From NCBI GenBank assembly GCA_947685225.1, contig CANTUV010000007.1, forward strand, positions 15,706,501-15,770,500: a stretch of 64,000 nucleotides of DNA, in the 5' to 3' direction. Every line of letters starts with the position of its first letter. Position 1 is the first letter of the stretch. The stretch is from Garcia nutans. Its lineage: Eukaryota; Streptophyta; Magnoliopsida; Malpighiales; Euphorbiaceae. Of this stretch, positions 37,401 through 50,000 are shown one piece after another. The notes under the pieces are model-generated. The model did no database searches and had not been told where the DNA came from. It worked only from the letters and a program-made list of their open reading frames with translations. The position numbers and the translations under genes were made by a program.

Positions 37401-39460
37401 ATTATTTTTGTAATTACCCTTATAGTTATTATTGTTTACATGCTTACTACTATACTAGTAAAAGAAAGAAGTTAATAATTACTATTTATTATACTAATTA
37501 TTACTATCATTGAGTTTCTAATGGATATGGAGATTGGGGTATAAATTGTTGTATGCCCATATAAGAAAGTAATTGAATTTATAAGGTATGAAATGCTAAT
37601 AAATGATTAAAAAAGAATGTGATTGAGCTGTTGAATAGAAATACTCCATTGACTTGGAACCAAAATTTCAACATAACACTATAGGAGTCTTTATATAATA
37701 TTATGAAAAAAATTATTTTTTTTTTAATTTTACTTTCATAATCATGAATATTATTTTAGTAGTAAAATCATTTGTATATTTATATTCAATGTGCATTCAT
37801 ATTTTAAAGTTACCATTTTTTATTTTATTTTTACACCTATAATTAATATCATATTGATATTAAAATTTTCTATAATAAATTAATCAAAGTTTATGAATAT
37901 TTATTGAAAATATCATGATCTTTTTTTATTAATTTTATTGTATAATTTATCATATTTTTTAATTATAATAATATATTTATAATTTATCATATTTTATAAT
38001 TATAATAATATATTCAGTAAAAAATATTAAAAGAATCTCACACATTTAATCTTTTTCTATTTAAATATAAATAGTAATCTATATTGTATAAGTTGAGAAA
38101 AAAAGATGAATTTTAGGCTACCACATAAGCTGAGGGAAAAATATAAAATATACTTTATTATTATAAAAATTAGAATTAAAAAAGTAAAAAAGATAAAAAG
38201 ATAAAATTAGAATTCAAAAGTAAAAAATTTAAAAAGATGATAAATAATTAAATATTTTTAATTGTCATTTAGGAAATATTATTAAATAGGAAATCAATAA
38301 TTATGGTTGAGAATTTTATGAGTCATAAACTTTTGATTATAAACATAGATATCTAAATATGAATTTTTTCAATTAAAAAAATTACATATATAATAGTAGT
38401 TAATTTGAATTAAAATAAAATGTTTAAATTTTTCTTTATTATTATTTTTTTAATAACAATGGTTAATTTTGTTATTGCTAAAGTGGTGCAGGTGGTCCTT
38501 TTTTGTTTGAGTAGACGAGAGATTTATATATAATGGACAAATGATAAAAATTATTTCAAGTAAGTAAGGTGCCCACAAAAATTATTTTATATGAGCTCGA
38601 GCCGTTTAAATTTAAATTACTTGTACCCATTCTAAATTCGATTATTATCATCTTTATATAATATGTACCCATCTCAAATTTATTTAATACTACTCGTTTA
38701 CTATTCATACTAGCTTAATTACATATTTAAATATAAAAATTAAAAAATATTATAAAATTTAACTATAATTTTCTCAATTAGAAAATTATAAAAAATTTAA
38801 TACTAACATAATTTTATTAAAATAATTATATACTGCACAATTCTATACTTAAAATAAAATATAATAAATATATAATTAGAATTTAATAAAATACAACTAA
38901 TATATATAATTGAATTGGATAGCGGGTACATAAGGATTTATACCGAAACACATCATGAATAATAAAAATACTATCTATATACATTTAAACTTGTTTATAA
39001 ACTATACGTACTACAAATAAATGGATCGAGATGAGTTATATGCACAAAAATATTCGATCCGTTTTCATTCCTAAATCTACGATAAGTTTAATATGGAATA
39101 TATGATACAATGAATCTTTTAATTCTTTAATTATTTGTTCATGTACATTTTTTGTTTTTTTTTTGTTTTAAATTAATTTATTGACTACTTTGGATAAAAA
39201 AATATCAGTGGCAAAAAATTGATCATGCTTATGATCAAATAAAAAAAAATCACATTCATACATCATACGGCTGATTATTAATATATTATATATACAGCTG
39301 ATGATTAATATTATATATATATAAGCTAAGGAACACGAAACAAATCTAGGCTTCCATGTTATATATATATGATATAAAAAATAAACAAATAAAAATTATT
39401 TATTGGCATTTATAAAAAAGAGTAATATTTTTGTGTTTTTATTTATAATAATAAATATAT
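31446..39460. other. AT-rich intergenic desert
   Basis: No gene is recognised. A slightly more complex patch at 32390-32720 has a 74-codon minus-strand frame (32433-32657) with no known similarity. 33000-33900 and 34900-35150 are also less AT-rich and could be decayed transposon or gene remnants. Near 38570-39080 the text resembles a degraded hAT element (cgatccgttttcattccta at its right end), but I could not find a matching left terminus. Confidence 0.4.
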
Positions 39461-39469
39461 AAAGATAAA

Positions 39470-39850
39470 AGATCATATATTTAATAATTTTAATAAATTA
39501 TTATTAAAATTTATTAATGAAAATATTAATAAAAAAATATCAAATGTCATATATTTAATAAATTATCAATATATTAATAATTATTTATAAATCTTTTGAT
39601 TAAAAGTATTAATATATAAAAATAAAAGGTCATATATTTAATAAATTTAATAAATTATTATTAAAATTTTATTATATAAAAATATTAATATATGAATATC
39701 AAATGTCATATATTTAATGAATTAGTAATTAATTAATTATTAATAAAATTTTTAACTAAAACTATTAATATATGGTAATAAAAGGTCATATGCTTAATAA
39801 ATTATCAATATATAAATATAAAAAGCCTTATATTTGATAAATTTATTGAT
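39470..39850. repeat. Degenerate AT-rich tandem array, ~155 bp period
   Basis: Units start with aaaa(g/a)gtcatata-like text at about 39471, 39626 and 39780. Each carries a half-unit repeat, tcaaatgtcatatatttaat, in the middle. About 2.5 copies are present. A further copy (gatgtcatatatttaataa) sits at about 40742, beyond the inverted-repeat element at 40093-40703. Confidence 0.65.
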
Positions 39851-39885
39851 TGAAATTGAAAAATGAAATAAATATAGGCCATCAT

Positions 39886-39915
39886 ATAATATATATATAT
39901 ATATATATAATACAA
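39886..39915. repeat. AT microsatellite
   Basis: A run of about 11 ta dinucleotides follows the 155-bp array. Confidence 0.9.
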
Positions 39916-40092
39916 AAATATCATATATTATAATTATTCATCTTTCTCTATATTGTTTATGTCTTTCATAATTTAATAGCCGAAACTATTAAATTAGAAA
40001 GATAGAAAGTTGGCTTAAGTTTTAGTTTTATGTCTCACAACTACACTAATGATACTAATGATTGTTAATCACATTAAACCCAAAATTTAGTA

Positions 40093-40703
40093 TAGTTAAT
40101 TATATGGATAGTCCTTAATTTTTTGCTCTTATCTCACTAAAATCTTTAAACTTCATTTTATAAAGATAAAATTCTTAAATTTTTAATTTTGTCTCAGTAA
40201 AATTTTTGATACTATTTTTTTGACCATTGGACAGTGATATGACAGTTATATGTCTCCATGTGGTGAAAAAATTAAAAAAGAAATTTACTTTTCACTTAAA
40301 ATATATTTTGCACTAATATGTTAAATTGGAGGTTGTTGAAATTGAATGTGGAAGTAAAGAGTCTAAGAGAAATAAAAGATTGATTGAAGGGTAGTTGAAG
40401 AAAAATGTTATTAAGTTTTGCTCTTAAGAGATTAACAAATTTGAAATGTTTTCAAATTACTCTAATAAACTCTTGTTTGTAGATTGATTGTGTAGGTGAA
40501 AATTATTTTTTTTTCATTTTTATTATTTTTTGGCCACATGACAACACATGGCTATCATGTCACTTTTTTCAATGGCTGAAAAAAGACCTCATGAATTTTA
40601 TTGAGACAAAATTGTAAATTTTTAAATTTTATCTTTATAAAATGAAGTTTAAAATTTTTAGTAGAATAAGGTAAAAGTTTAGGGACGATCGGTATAATAA
40701 TCC
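40093..40703. mobile_element. Mutator-like MITE, 611 bp, with 9-10 bp target duplication
   Basis: Inverted repeats of about 170 bp face each other. The left arm has cactaaaatctttaaac, ttcattttataaagataaaa, ttttgtctcagtaaaat and a ...ccatgtggt end; the right arm gives the same blocks in reverse complement. The direct repeat aaatttagta flanks it (40083-40092 and 40704-40713). The loop (about 40270-40520) has no open frame. Its termini differ from those of the element at 30096, so it is a separate family. Confidence 0.85.
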
Positions 40704-41389
40704 AAATTTAGTACTTGAAATAATTAATATAAGAAAATAAGATGTCATATATTTAATAACTTATTAATACATAAATATAAAAATTGCTATATGTATTGAT
40801 TGAAATTATTAATTAGTATAAATGATTGAAAAATTAGTTTAAAAGTTTTTCATTTGAACAATAAGTTTAAGGTTATATATTTAATTTCAATAATTCTTCA
40901 TAATATTTTTTTAACAAGACAATAAAAAATTATATACTTACATTACATGAGCATATAACTAGTTATTTTATAAAGTTCTTAAACTTATTTTTTCTTACTT
41001 GAATATAAATAATGACAATCATTTTATAATTTATAATAACATTTGATACAAATCACATTATAAATAATAATGTAACAAATGTGATTATACAATTAACTAC
41101 ACGATGAATATAATATTTTAGTAATATATTTTATGTAACTTCTATTTTTCTAATTAAAAACATACATTATTTTCATATCACAGGAGATTATTATGTAAAT
41201 AAAGATACATGAACTACTTCATTATATCTAGTGTAAATAAAAATTAGACAAAAAATTTGGAATTTGACCTTTGAATTGAAGTCAACATTGGATTTTATTT
41301 TTTTTAAATTAAAGATTTTTTTTTGTCAAAATCAATCCAAATTGGTCATAATTTGATGAATTCGTTAATTCACCTAATGATTCACTATA

Positions 41390-42265
41390 AAAATGTTCCA
41401 CATTAATGATGAAAAATATTATCGGTATTTCTGTTTTTTTTATCAGTAAAATATCTTATTGAGAGATTATCTATAGAAAATTTATATGGTAAATAATTTT
41501 GTCAGTAATAATATTACAGATAGAAAATATATTATTTCTAGTAAATGCCGTGAACTTCCCAAAAGAAGCAAATTACTGATAGATACAGAGAAAGTGTCAG
41601 TCGGTAATTACCGAAAAAAATTTGATTAGTAAATACCAAGAGAAGAATAAGTTTGTTGGTAACATCGACATAAACTTGATCAACAAATCAGTATACAAAT
41701 ATTTACTGACAAAAAAACTATCTCTCAATATTTACTGATCAAATATGATTCACTGAGAGATATTCACATTTTTTGACACACATTGAAAAAAAAATAGATT
41801 AAATTGACTATTCAGTTAAGGTTACGAAGAGAAAATGACACTCTTGATATTCTATATATATTATCGAGAGATCAATGTTTTCTTGATAAATTTTTTAATT
41901 ATTCAATGTAGGTTTTTTATTTTTTCGAGAGAGGTGAGTATTCTCTTGGTATTATCGAGAGACATTCACATTACGGTGCATACATTGAAAAATATTTAAA
42001 TTAAATTGATTGTTCAATTAAGATTAATGAGAGAAAATGATCTCTCTCAATATTTTGTATAAATTACCGAAAGTATAAAATATCGATTGGTAAATTTATT
42101 GGTGGCACCATAATTTTATGCCACCATTTTACCGACAGACGTACTGTATCTAAGTAAATGTAGTCGGTGAATGTAGTTCGGAGAATATGGCACCGTTTAT
42201 TGGCACCATAGTTATTGACATGTTAATTTGTCGGAAACTTTTTCATTTAGTAATCTATTTGTAGT
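41390..42265. repeat. CACTA-like subterminal repeat block
   Basis: Short motifs of the type ttaccga, gtcggtaa and gagagat recur in both orientations, like the subterminal repeats of plant CACTA transposons. A unit of about 190 bp is duplicated (about 41757-41870 and 41945-42080; shared gagagatattcacat / gagagacattcacat and the following cattgaaaaa...taaattga). The right end tatttgtagta resembles a decayed CACTA terminus (TTTGTAGTG). The other end and any transposase are missing. Confidence 0.55.
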
Positions 42266-42273
42266 ATCTCGGT

Positions 42274-42896
42274 TAGGGGTATTCACCCCAACCTGCAGCC
42301 AGCCCCAAAAAATATTTGGGCTGCATTTTACAGTTTGTGACCCAGCCTGCTCAAGTTGGGCCAATTCAGGCCTGATCGGGTTCGGGTCAGATCGGGCTGG
42401 CTCAATATTTTTTTTGAAATTAAAAAATTAAGGATAAAATTTATTATTTTTTAAAATTTTAATAAAATTTACCTATAAATATTACTTTAAAATTTATTAT
42501 ACCAAATTATATTTAATAATATATAAATTATTATATCAATATTTATGATAATTAAATTATTTAATTTAGTTATTTCATTATTCAAGTAAAAAAATATATA
42601 ATATAAAAATTATTTTTCATGGATTAAATTTTTAAGAGTCTTAAATATCATAATATACATATAATATTTTAAAATTTTTAAAAGCCTTTTTATATGAAAT
42701 TTAAATTATTAATATATATATTTTTTAAAAAATAAAAAATAAATAAATAAATTAACACCCCACCCCGAGAATTTTCAACATTAACCTGAAGCCTGACCCG
42801 AATGCTTGGGTCTAGCTTTGAAATCCGCGGCCCGACCCTATTATAAGTTAGGATCGGATCGAATTTTTTGGGCCCTAAATTTTTTGAACACCCCTA
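42274..42896. mobile_element. hAT-like MITE, 623 bp
   Basis: Termini are TAGGGGTATTCA and, in reverse complement, TAGGGGTGTTCA, with further GGCCCGA/GGGTC-rich subterminal motifs. The flanks atctcggt (42266-42273) and atgtccgt (42897-42904) fit an 8-bp target duplication with two mismatches. The AT-rich middle has no transposase. It is inserted at the end of the CACTA-like block. Confidence 0.8.
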
Positions 42897-42904
42897 ATGT
42901 CCGT

Positions 42905-43125
42905 AAATACTCCAATTAATTTTTTTTTTTTTCCAAATTCCTCTCAGCATCCAATAAGTAATTAGACATAGACATGGGTCTTTTGATAATATTCCGGGGT
43001 AATATGATACATTCCAATGGTGGTTGTAGACATGGCATTCCTATAGTGGTTGTAGACATGGCAACGTGAAATCCATTGAATAAAAAATATTAGGATTCCA
43101 ATATTAATTTTGGGTAAAGATCAAC
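42905..43125. other. Short spacer between elements
   Basis: This includes a direct repeat of tggttgtagacatgg(c) (about 43020-43065). The first bases (gtaaatactcc) may continue the CACTA-like sequence. No gene seen. Confidence 0.4.
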
Positions 43126-44297
43126 GTGAAACCAAACTTTTGTCCTAATTTTATATAAAGAAATTTTATTGTTGCACATCTAATTTTAACATTATTAACA
43201 TTTTAATCTCAAATGTTTTAAAATTAACCCATTTAATTTTCAAATTAATTTTAGTGAAAAATAAAAAAATTAAAAGACTATACCAATTAAATATTAAAAT
43301 ATAATAAACAAATGTATAACATCATAAATATGATTAAAATATTAATTATACAATTAAAAAATTATTACAAATTTATATTATATTATTATAAAGATATTAA
43401 CTTACTATGTTCCCTATATTAAAATTTTCAACAAAAAAAAAATTACCTAAACAAAATATATTTGGGTAATTTAGAAAGATGCTTTACTCAGCCTATATAA
43501 TTATACCAAAATTTGATTATAATTCTTGTGTGCTCTATGAATGCCTAAATATATTTAATTCTTATATATTACATTATTTTTTTATTTAAATATATTTTTA
43601 ACTTTTTAATTATTTTATTTAAATATTATAATAATCTACATAAGATATTTTAATCTTATATAATTTTAAAAAAAAATCATAAAAATTTAACTATAATAAT
43701 ACTATAAAATTATTTTTTATACAAATTAGATTTTGAACATATATCTTTTTTAAAAATATATATTTAACATTTTAGAATATTATTTTTTTACCACAATATT
43801 AATTAAGAGAATGGATTAATCTTTAAATTTTCCTCACTAATAGAAAAATAATTTATAATAGTTGATGCACTAAAAATACTAAAAGAGATGTGCCAATTTT
43901 ACTTTTGATCTATAATAATTATAAGTTTAATGACAACAAATTGATAATATTTGATAAAATAAATGTATTTTACTTACATATATGCTTTTAGTTATTAAAA
44001 TTATTTCACATTAATTTAATAAGGGAGTTATAATATTTTAATATTTTTATAATATAAGTTCATAATAAAATTTTTTAATTGTAATAATTAATATTTTAAT
44101 CTTATTTATAGAGTTATAATTTTTTTATTATATTTTAATATTGTAACTTATATAGTCTTTGATTATATACTTTTTTATTAAAATAAATGGATTAATTTTA
44201 AAATATTTAGGATTAACGTATTAATTATATCAAAATTAGGTGTGTAATAGTAAAATTTTTACATAAAATAGGATAAAAATTCAATTTAAACCTTCAC
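43126..44297. mobile_element. Inverted-repeat DNA element, unclassified
   Basis: The left ~150 bp (gtcctaattttatataaag, ...gcacatctaattttaa, ...aaaattaacccattta, ...agactat) matches the reverse complement of the right ~150 bp (atcctattttatgtaaaa, ...acacacctaattttga, ...aaaattaatccattta, ...agactat). The interior is AT-rich without a frame. The exact ends and the target duplication are unclear, so coordinates are approximate. Confidence 0.6.
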
Positions 44298-46026
44298 TTT
44301 TACTTTAAATCAGTATTAAAAGCCTAATATTTCTGATTTAAAATTAGGCATGTTTAATGGTCAATTTGGGCTATTTCGACAAAAAAAAAAGGTTTTTTTT
44401 TTTTTTTTTTACATTTCTAAAAACAATTATTAAGGTGTAATGGTGATTTCTGGTCAAAGGTTTGAATCGAAATTGAGTTTTTGCTTAATAAAATATATAT
44501 AATATATATAATATTATTAAATTTATAATTATTTAATTTATTCAAAATATAATATAATTCAAAGTAGGATCCGCCTGTTCGGTCTAACTAATAATTTTTA
44601 AAAAGGTTCAAACTATTAGAAAAATAAATAAAGGTTAAAATAATATACTTATAATCCATTTTTATAATTTAAAAAAGAACAAAAATTTATTACAGAATTC
44701 ATATTTCTCTTTCTATTTTGCCCTTATGGATTTGCCTTTTATCTCTATTATTTTTGCTTTCAAATTTAATTATTTTCATATCCTTTTATATTTAATGTAT
44801 TTTATTATTATTATTATAAAATTTCTATTTTTTTCAATGTTCTGATTTTTTACTATTCCACAAATATTTTTTAAAATTATTTTTAAAATTTTATTTATTA
44901 ATTAAATTTAACTTATTCAGCTATTATTATTTTTTTTATAATAAAATATAATCTTTAGAATTATTATAATATATTCTAACAGTAAATAACTAAATATAAT
45001 AATTTATATTAAAAAATATTTTAATATTTAAAAACGAAATAAAATGATTACAAATGAATAATAATTTTTTTTTCTTTTTTTCTTTTTATAATTATATCAA
45101 CTAACAAAATAATTGTACATTAAAAAGGAAAAATGACAATTCTTTTATGCAATTGTGCTGTCGTTTGATTTTATATCATTTTATATCTACAAAGAATCTT
45201 CTTCTGCTCGGTGTTCAAGCATATATTTAGAATGTTGACATTTGTTCACATCTAAGGCCACTTCTTGCTTTAGTTATATGTGAAATTGCATTAAATGCAG
45301 TTGCAAATTGTGCAAGTTGCAGGGTTACTTCTTCAGCTATTAGTATAGTAATACTGAAGCCTAGCTGATTAAAAAAAACTGATAAATAAAATATTATTTT
45401 TCTCCAAAATGCTTTCTCGATTAAGGTCTATGTATTAGTATAAATATAACTATTTGCATATCCATTTCACAAAAAGCTCAAACTTAGTGTTTATGTTAGT
45501 GTCATTATCTCTTATTCATATTTTTAAGAATGACTTTCTAATACCAAAAAAAGAAACTTCAAGTCTACTATATGTTCATTCAACACAACTTTTATTTTAC
45601 ACTCCTTCAATTATGATTCTAAAAATATCTATCAAATAAATACTAAATTTTTATCAATCGAATTATCTAAAATAAAAAAATAAAAATTAATAAAAAATAT
45701 TATACATAAAAAAATAAATATAAAATAAATAAAATTGATTAGACGTGTATTTTATTATATACTTACTTTAATTAATTTTTATTTTTTTAAAAAATTATAA
45801 CTAATATTCTTATAATTTAATTATATTTTTAGTTAATGATAATAGCCAATAAAGTACTGTCAATATTTTTTTAGGTGACTACTATTTTTTTAATAAAAAA
45901 ATATCAATAAAATTTTAAAATTGACTTTCAACTATTTATATATTTCTATTATTATTTATTATTCATCATATAATATATTAGTCATATTAATTTTGCTTAT
46001 TTAAAATAATTTTTTATAAATATTTT
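44298..46026. other. AT-rich intergenic DNA
   Basis: This includes an A-run/T-run hairpin at about 44382-44411. A less AT-rich patch at 45120-45440 has no recognised coding content; the 61-codon frame at 45454 looks random. Nothing else is supported. Confidence 0.4.
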
Positions 46027-46705
46027 GAGGGTGTTTCTCAAAACTGGAGCTTTTCAGCTTATTGTGAATAAGTGATTTTTAGATTATAATCAAATTAAAA
46101 ATAAACAATTAAGCGTTTCTGTAAACTAGTTAATAATTAGCTGATAATCAGTTTATAATCAGTTAAGTTTTCTGTAAAATTAGCTTATAATAAGTTTTTA
46201 ATTGCAGAAACTGTCAAAATGACCAAAAATGTCCCTGAATTTATTTATTATATAAAAATAATTTTTTAAATGTCAATTCAAAATTGATTTTATAATTATA
46301 ATAATAATAATAATAAAATTTATTTAATAATAATAATATTGGTGTTATCAATAAATTATAAAAATAAAAAACTACCATGTAAATATTACTAAATTAATTA
46401 GAATCCTAAAAATATTAATTAGAATCCTAAAAATAAAAAAATTTTGATGGAAACTAAAGTGTATAGGGTGGACAAATTTGGAATATTGAAGATTATGTAG
46501 GGATAGTATGGTCTTTTACTTGGTCAAAACTGCTTAAAAAATAAGTGCTTAAAAAAAGTAGCAAAACTCAACTTTTAAAAAATTGATTAAAATCAGATTA
46601 TAATCTACTATTTAAGTTTTCAGAAACACTTAAATAAACAAATTATAATCTAAAAACTGCTTATAATCAGTTTTGATCAGCTTTTAAGTTTTGAGAAACA
46701 CCCTC
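46027..46705. mobile_element. PIF/Harbinger-like MITE, 679 bp, upstream of the WDR11 gene
   Basis: The 19-bp terminus GAGGGTGTTTCTCAAAACT is perfectly inverted at the other end, and imperfect similarity (tttttagattataat and cagtttataatcag-like blocks) continues inward. The flanks ttt/ttt would be a 3-bp target duplication, near the TTA/TAA usual for Harbinger. It contains an ataata microsatellite (about 46301-46315). It lies about 340 bp upstream of the WDR11 start codon. Confidence 0.75.
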
Positions 46706-47044
46706 TTTAATTTATTTATACTCCTTATTATATATAATAATTATATTAATATTTTATTTATTAATACTTAATTAATAATATTTAATTTTTAATTTTTAAT
46801 ATAATATTTTATATTTATGAAACATCGCGAGGCATCATTGTAGTAATTGATAAAAACGAAACATGCAAAGTAAAATGAATAGAAAATTCAAAACCTACCA
46901 GCACAGTAAAGCTTTTAGTAAAACTGTCAAGAACTACTAAAACTAATAAATCAGATCAAAATCAGACACATTGTTATCCAATTTCGGTTTCTCTAACACT
47001 ATTTTTTATTTTTTTTATTTTTATTTTAGTACAACACTAGACAA
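46706..47044 (+). promoter_or_regulatory. Putative promoter and 5' leader of the WDR11 gene
   Basis: The 340 bp between the MITE and the start codon must hold the proximal promoter. A TATA-like stretch (atattttatatttatg, about 46802-46817) is the only candidate I see. Pyrimidine-rich text (about 46985-47030) precedes the ATG. No transcription start can be placed. Confidence 0.35.
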
Positions 47045-50000
47045 ATGTCTCTTCCCCGAACTCCAACACCCACCACGACGGAGTCCACCTGGGACTGTTT
47101 GCTTCCCGGTCCACCGTCCCGGAATAATTTCGGTTCCGTCGACCTTTCCCCTTCCGGTCTCCTTGCTTTTCCGTCTGGATCATCCATTTCCGTCGTCGAT
47201 TCACGTTCTCTTCAGCTTATTTCCACGATCCCTCTCCCTCCTCCTCCTAATTCCTCTCCTTCTCTCTCTCCTTTCATCACCTCCGTTAGATGGACTCCTC
47301 TCCCTCTCCGCCGTGACCTTCTCTCTGCTGAGCCTTCCTCTTCGCACCTTCTCCTCGCTGCTGCTGACCTCCATGGTCGCATCGCTCTTCTTGATTTCCG
47401 TCTCAAGTCCGTTCTCCTCTGGCTAGATCATGACCCGAATCCGAAATGTGGCATTCAAGACCTTTGTTGGATCGTCTCCCGATCTGACTCTTGTGTTCTC
47501 GCTTCCATCTCCGGTCCTTCTTCTCTCTCTCTGTATACGACAACTTCTCCCGCTCGTTGTTTCTTCAAATACGACACGTCGCCGGAATTCCTCTCCTGTA
47601 TTCGCCGTGATCCCTTTGATTCCCGGCATTTTGTTGCAATTGGTCTCAAAGGAATTCTCTTATCTATTAAAGTGCTTGGAGATACAGAAGATGATATTGC
47701 GGTAAAGGTGCTTCGCATTCCAACTGATTCTGTTGAATTAACGAGGCTAGAGAGGGATGCGGCCAGTGGATCTTCTTCTCCGTCACCAGCGTCAGCGGTA
47801 TTCCCTCTCTACAGCGTGAAATTAGCATTTTCGCTGCAATGGAGACACATTATCTTTGTGACATTTCCTAGAGAGCTGGTGGTGTTTGATTTGCAGTATG
47901 AGACTGCACTTTTTAGTGCAGCATTGCCGAGAGGGTGCAGTAAGTTTTTGGATGTGTTGCCGGATCCAAATAATGAGCTGCTGTATTGTGCTCACCTTGA
48001 TGGACGTCTCAGCATCTGGCGGAGAAAAGAGTGAGTGATATATGCTCCTGAATTGTGTTTTTTCTTACTATGATCAATTCGTTTTGCAATTGTTGTATTT
48101 AGTTTTCATATTATTTAGTTCAAAGTCTATAAGCAATTATCTTTTGGCTCCCGTTTAACCAATCTTAGTTAATGAGATAACTAAAATCTGATCAGCTGAT
48201 GATTATATAAATTGAAAGACATTATGCATAAATGGCATTGCAGTCCATGATTAGTATTTGAATACATTGACACCATATGGTTAAACAATATTATTTACAA
48301 AGAAAACTGAAATTTATTTCATATAGAAGTCTTATAGAGATTTGAGATCAGAAGTTCATATTATAGAAACTTGAAGGAACCGGTTTGGTCTGCTAATTGG
48401 AAAGATAGAAGGACAAACTAATCCAGTGACACGAACAAATACTAAATTGCTAATTGCTAAAGGTTGTCTTTAAGTAACTTCCTTACAAAGTCTATAAGGT
48501 CTGCTAAAGGTTGTCTTTAAGTCACTTCCTTACAAAGTCTACTTGGTGCAAGGGGGTAGTTTTATGGGAGAGAGACTATGTAAGTGCTACTTTGAATGGC
48601 TCTTAAAATGTGATTTTTTTTATATGATGCTAACTAATTGTGCCAATTCCATGCACGGAAGAGATATCATATTTAATGTTGGAAACTATAAAATTTTAAT
48701 CCTTTGTTTGGTTCCTTAATTGTGTAGTGGAAATGAAAAGAAATTAAACAAAGGAAAAGAAAGAAAGGAAGTCTATTTTCCTGTACATTGTTTGATTACC
48801 TTAATTAAAACATAAGGAAAAAAAAAAGAAAATAATAAAAGACTATTTTCCTTTTTGTTTTTTAATTCCCTCCATTTTACTCCAAATTGAAGGAAAATAT
48901 TTTGGGGGTTTGAAGGGAAATCGGAAAGTCAAATTTCCATTTTTTCCTACTCTTTTCCTTTGTTTAATTTTTGTCCAAACAAAGGTAAATTAAAAAAAAA
49001 AAAATTCTATGGTTACTAATAGACATATGGAATGAGCTTTATCTAGTTTCTTTTTGGTTTGTAGAGCACATCCATAAATAATAGTTAATGTAGATATCAT
49101 AATTACTGGTAGCAATGAGCACTGAGAGGATCTTACTTTCCCAGTACTTTTCTATGCTTACCTTGTTATCATTGTTAACTCAAGAAGCAGAACTGCAGAA
49201 GCTTTGTATTGTCACCTGATATCTTATAATTTACTTTAGCCTGTCTGCATTTCATTTTGTTGCTCTGTTTTTGACGTTTGGCTGTAATGATAATCATATT
49301 GTATTTTTCCCATAATCCCTGCCTCAAGGGAATGTACTTATTTACATATGATCACAGTGGAGAGCAGGTGCATGTAATGTGTGCAATGGAGGAGTTGATG
49401 CCTTCTGTTGGCTCATCTGTTCCTTCTCCTTCAGTTCTAGCGGTCACCATCTGCCAATCAGAGTCGACGCTTCAAAATGTTGCCAAGTTATATTCTGATT
49501 CCCCAAACACTCCCTTGGCTGATATAGATTTTGACAATCCTTTTGATTTTTGTGATGATACACTTCTTCTTTCCAAGACACATGTAATATCCATTTCTGA
49601 TGATGGAAAAATATGGAACTGGCTCTTGACTTCTGAAGGGACCGGAGACACCCAAAAAAATGTAAAGGATATAGGTGTGGTTTCTGATGGCCGTGAATTG
49701 CTACCTTTACTGTCCAATGCCAATGACTTAGCTTCTATTGACGGACTTACTGCAGAAGCAGACAAGCAACAAGAGAATATGAGTGACAATAAAAGCCGTC
49801 CATCATCCATGCTCAACCAGGCATATGTATCATATAAGGTCTGTTATTAAAATTTCCTCCTCTATATTATTTTCTATTAGATATAAGAATTGTTAATTGG
49901 AATATAAGTAATTCTCCAAGTTTCTGTTCTTTGTCAAGAGTGCCTCTTTGTGCAAGGTCATGTATTGCTTTTGCCTATTGCTTTCTATGACAAATGACTA

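Noticed and set aside
38570..39080. Possible hAT-like element (cgatccgttttcattccta at the right end)
   Set aside because: No matching left terminus and no 8-bp flanking repeat were found, so it is only mentioned as a possible remnant.
44382..44411. A-run followed by T-run as a transcription terminator
   Set aside because: A homopolymer hairpin in plant intergenic DNA; no adjacent RNA polymerase III gene was found.
46971..47718. Long open frames overlapping WDR11 exon 1 on both strands (for example 46971-47426, 47212-47406, 47455-47718)
   Set aside because: They are low-complexity Ser/Leu- or Arg-rich shadows of the CT-rich first exon; only the frame from 47045 matches a known protein and joins the downstream exons.
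49278..49357. Upstream extension of the WDR11 exon 2 open frame (from 49278)
   Set aside because: The acceptor cacag at 49353-49357 restores the phase with exon 1 and gives the conserved GEQVHVMC junction; text before it reads as intron.
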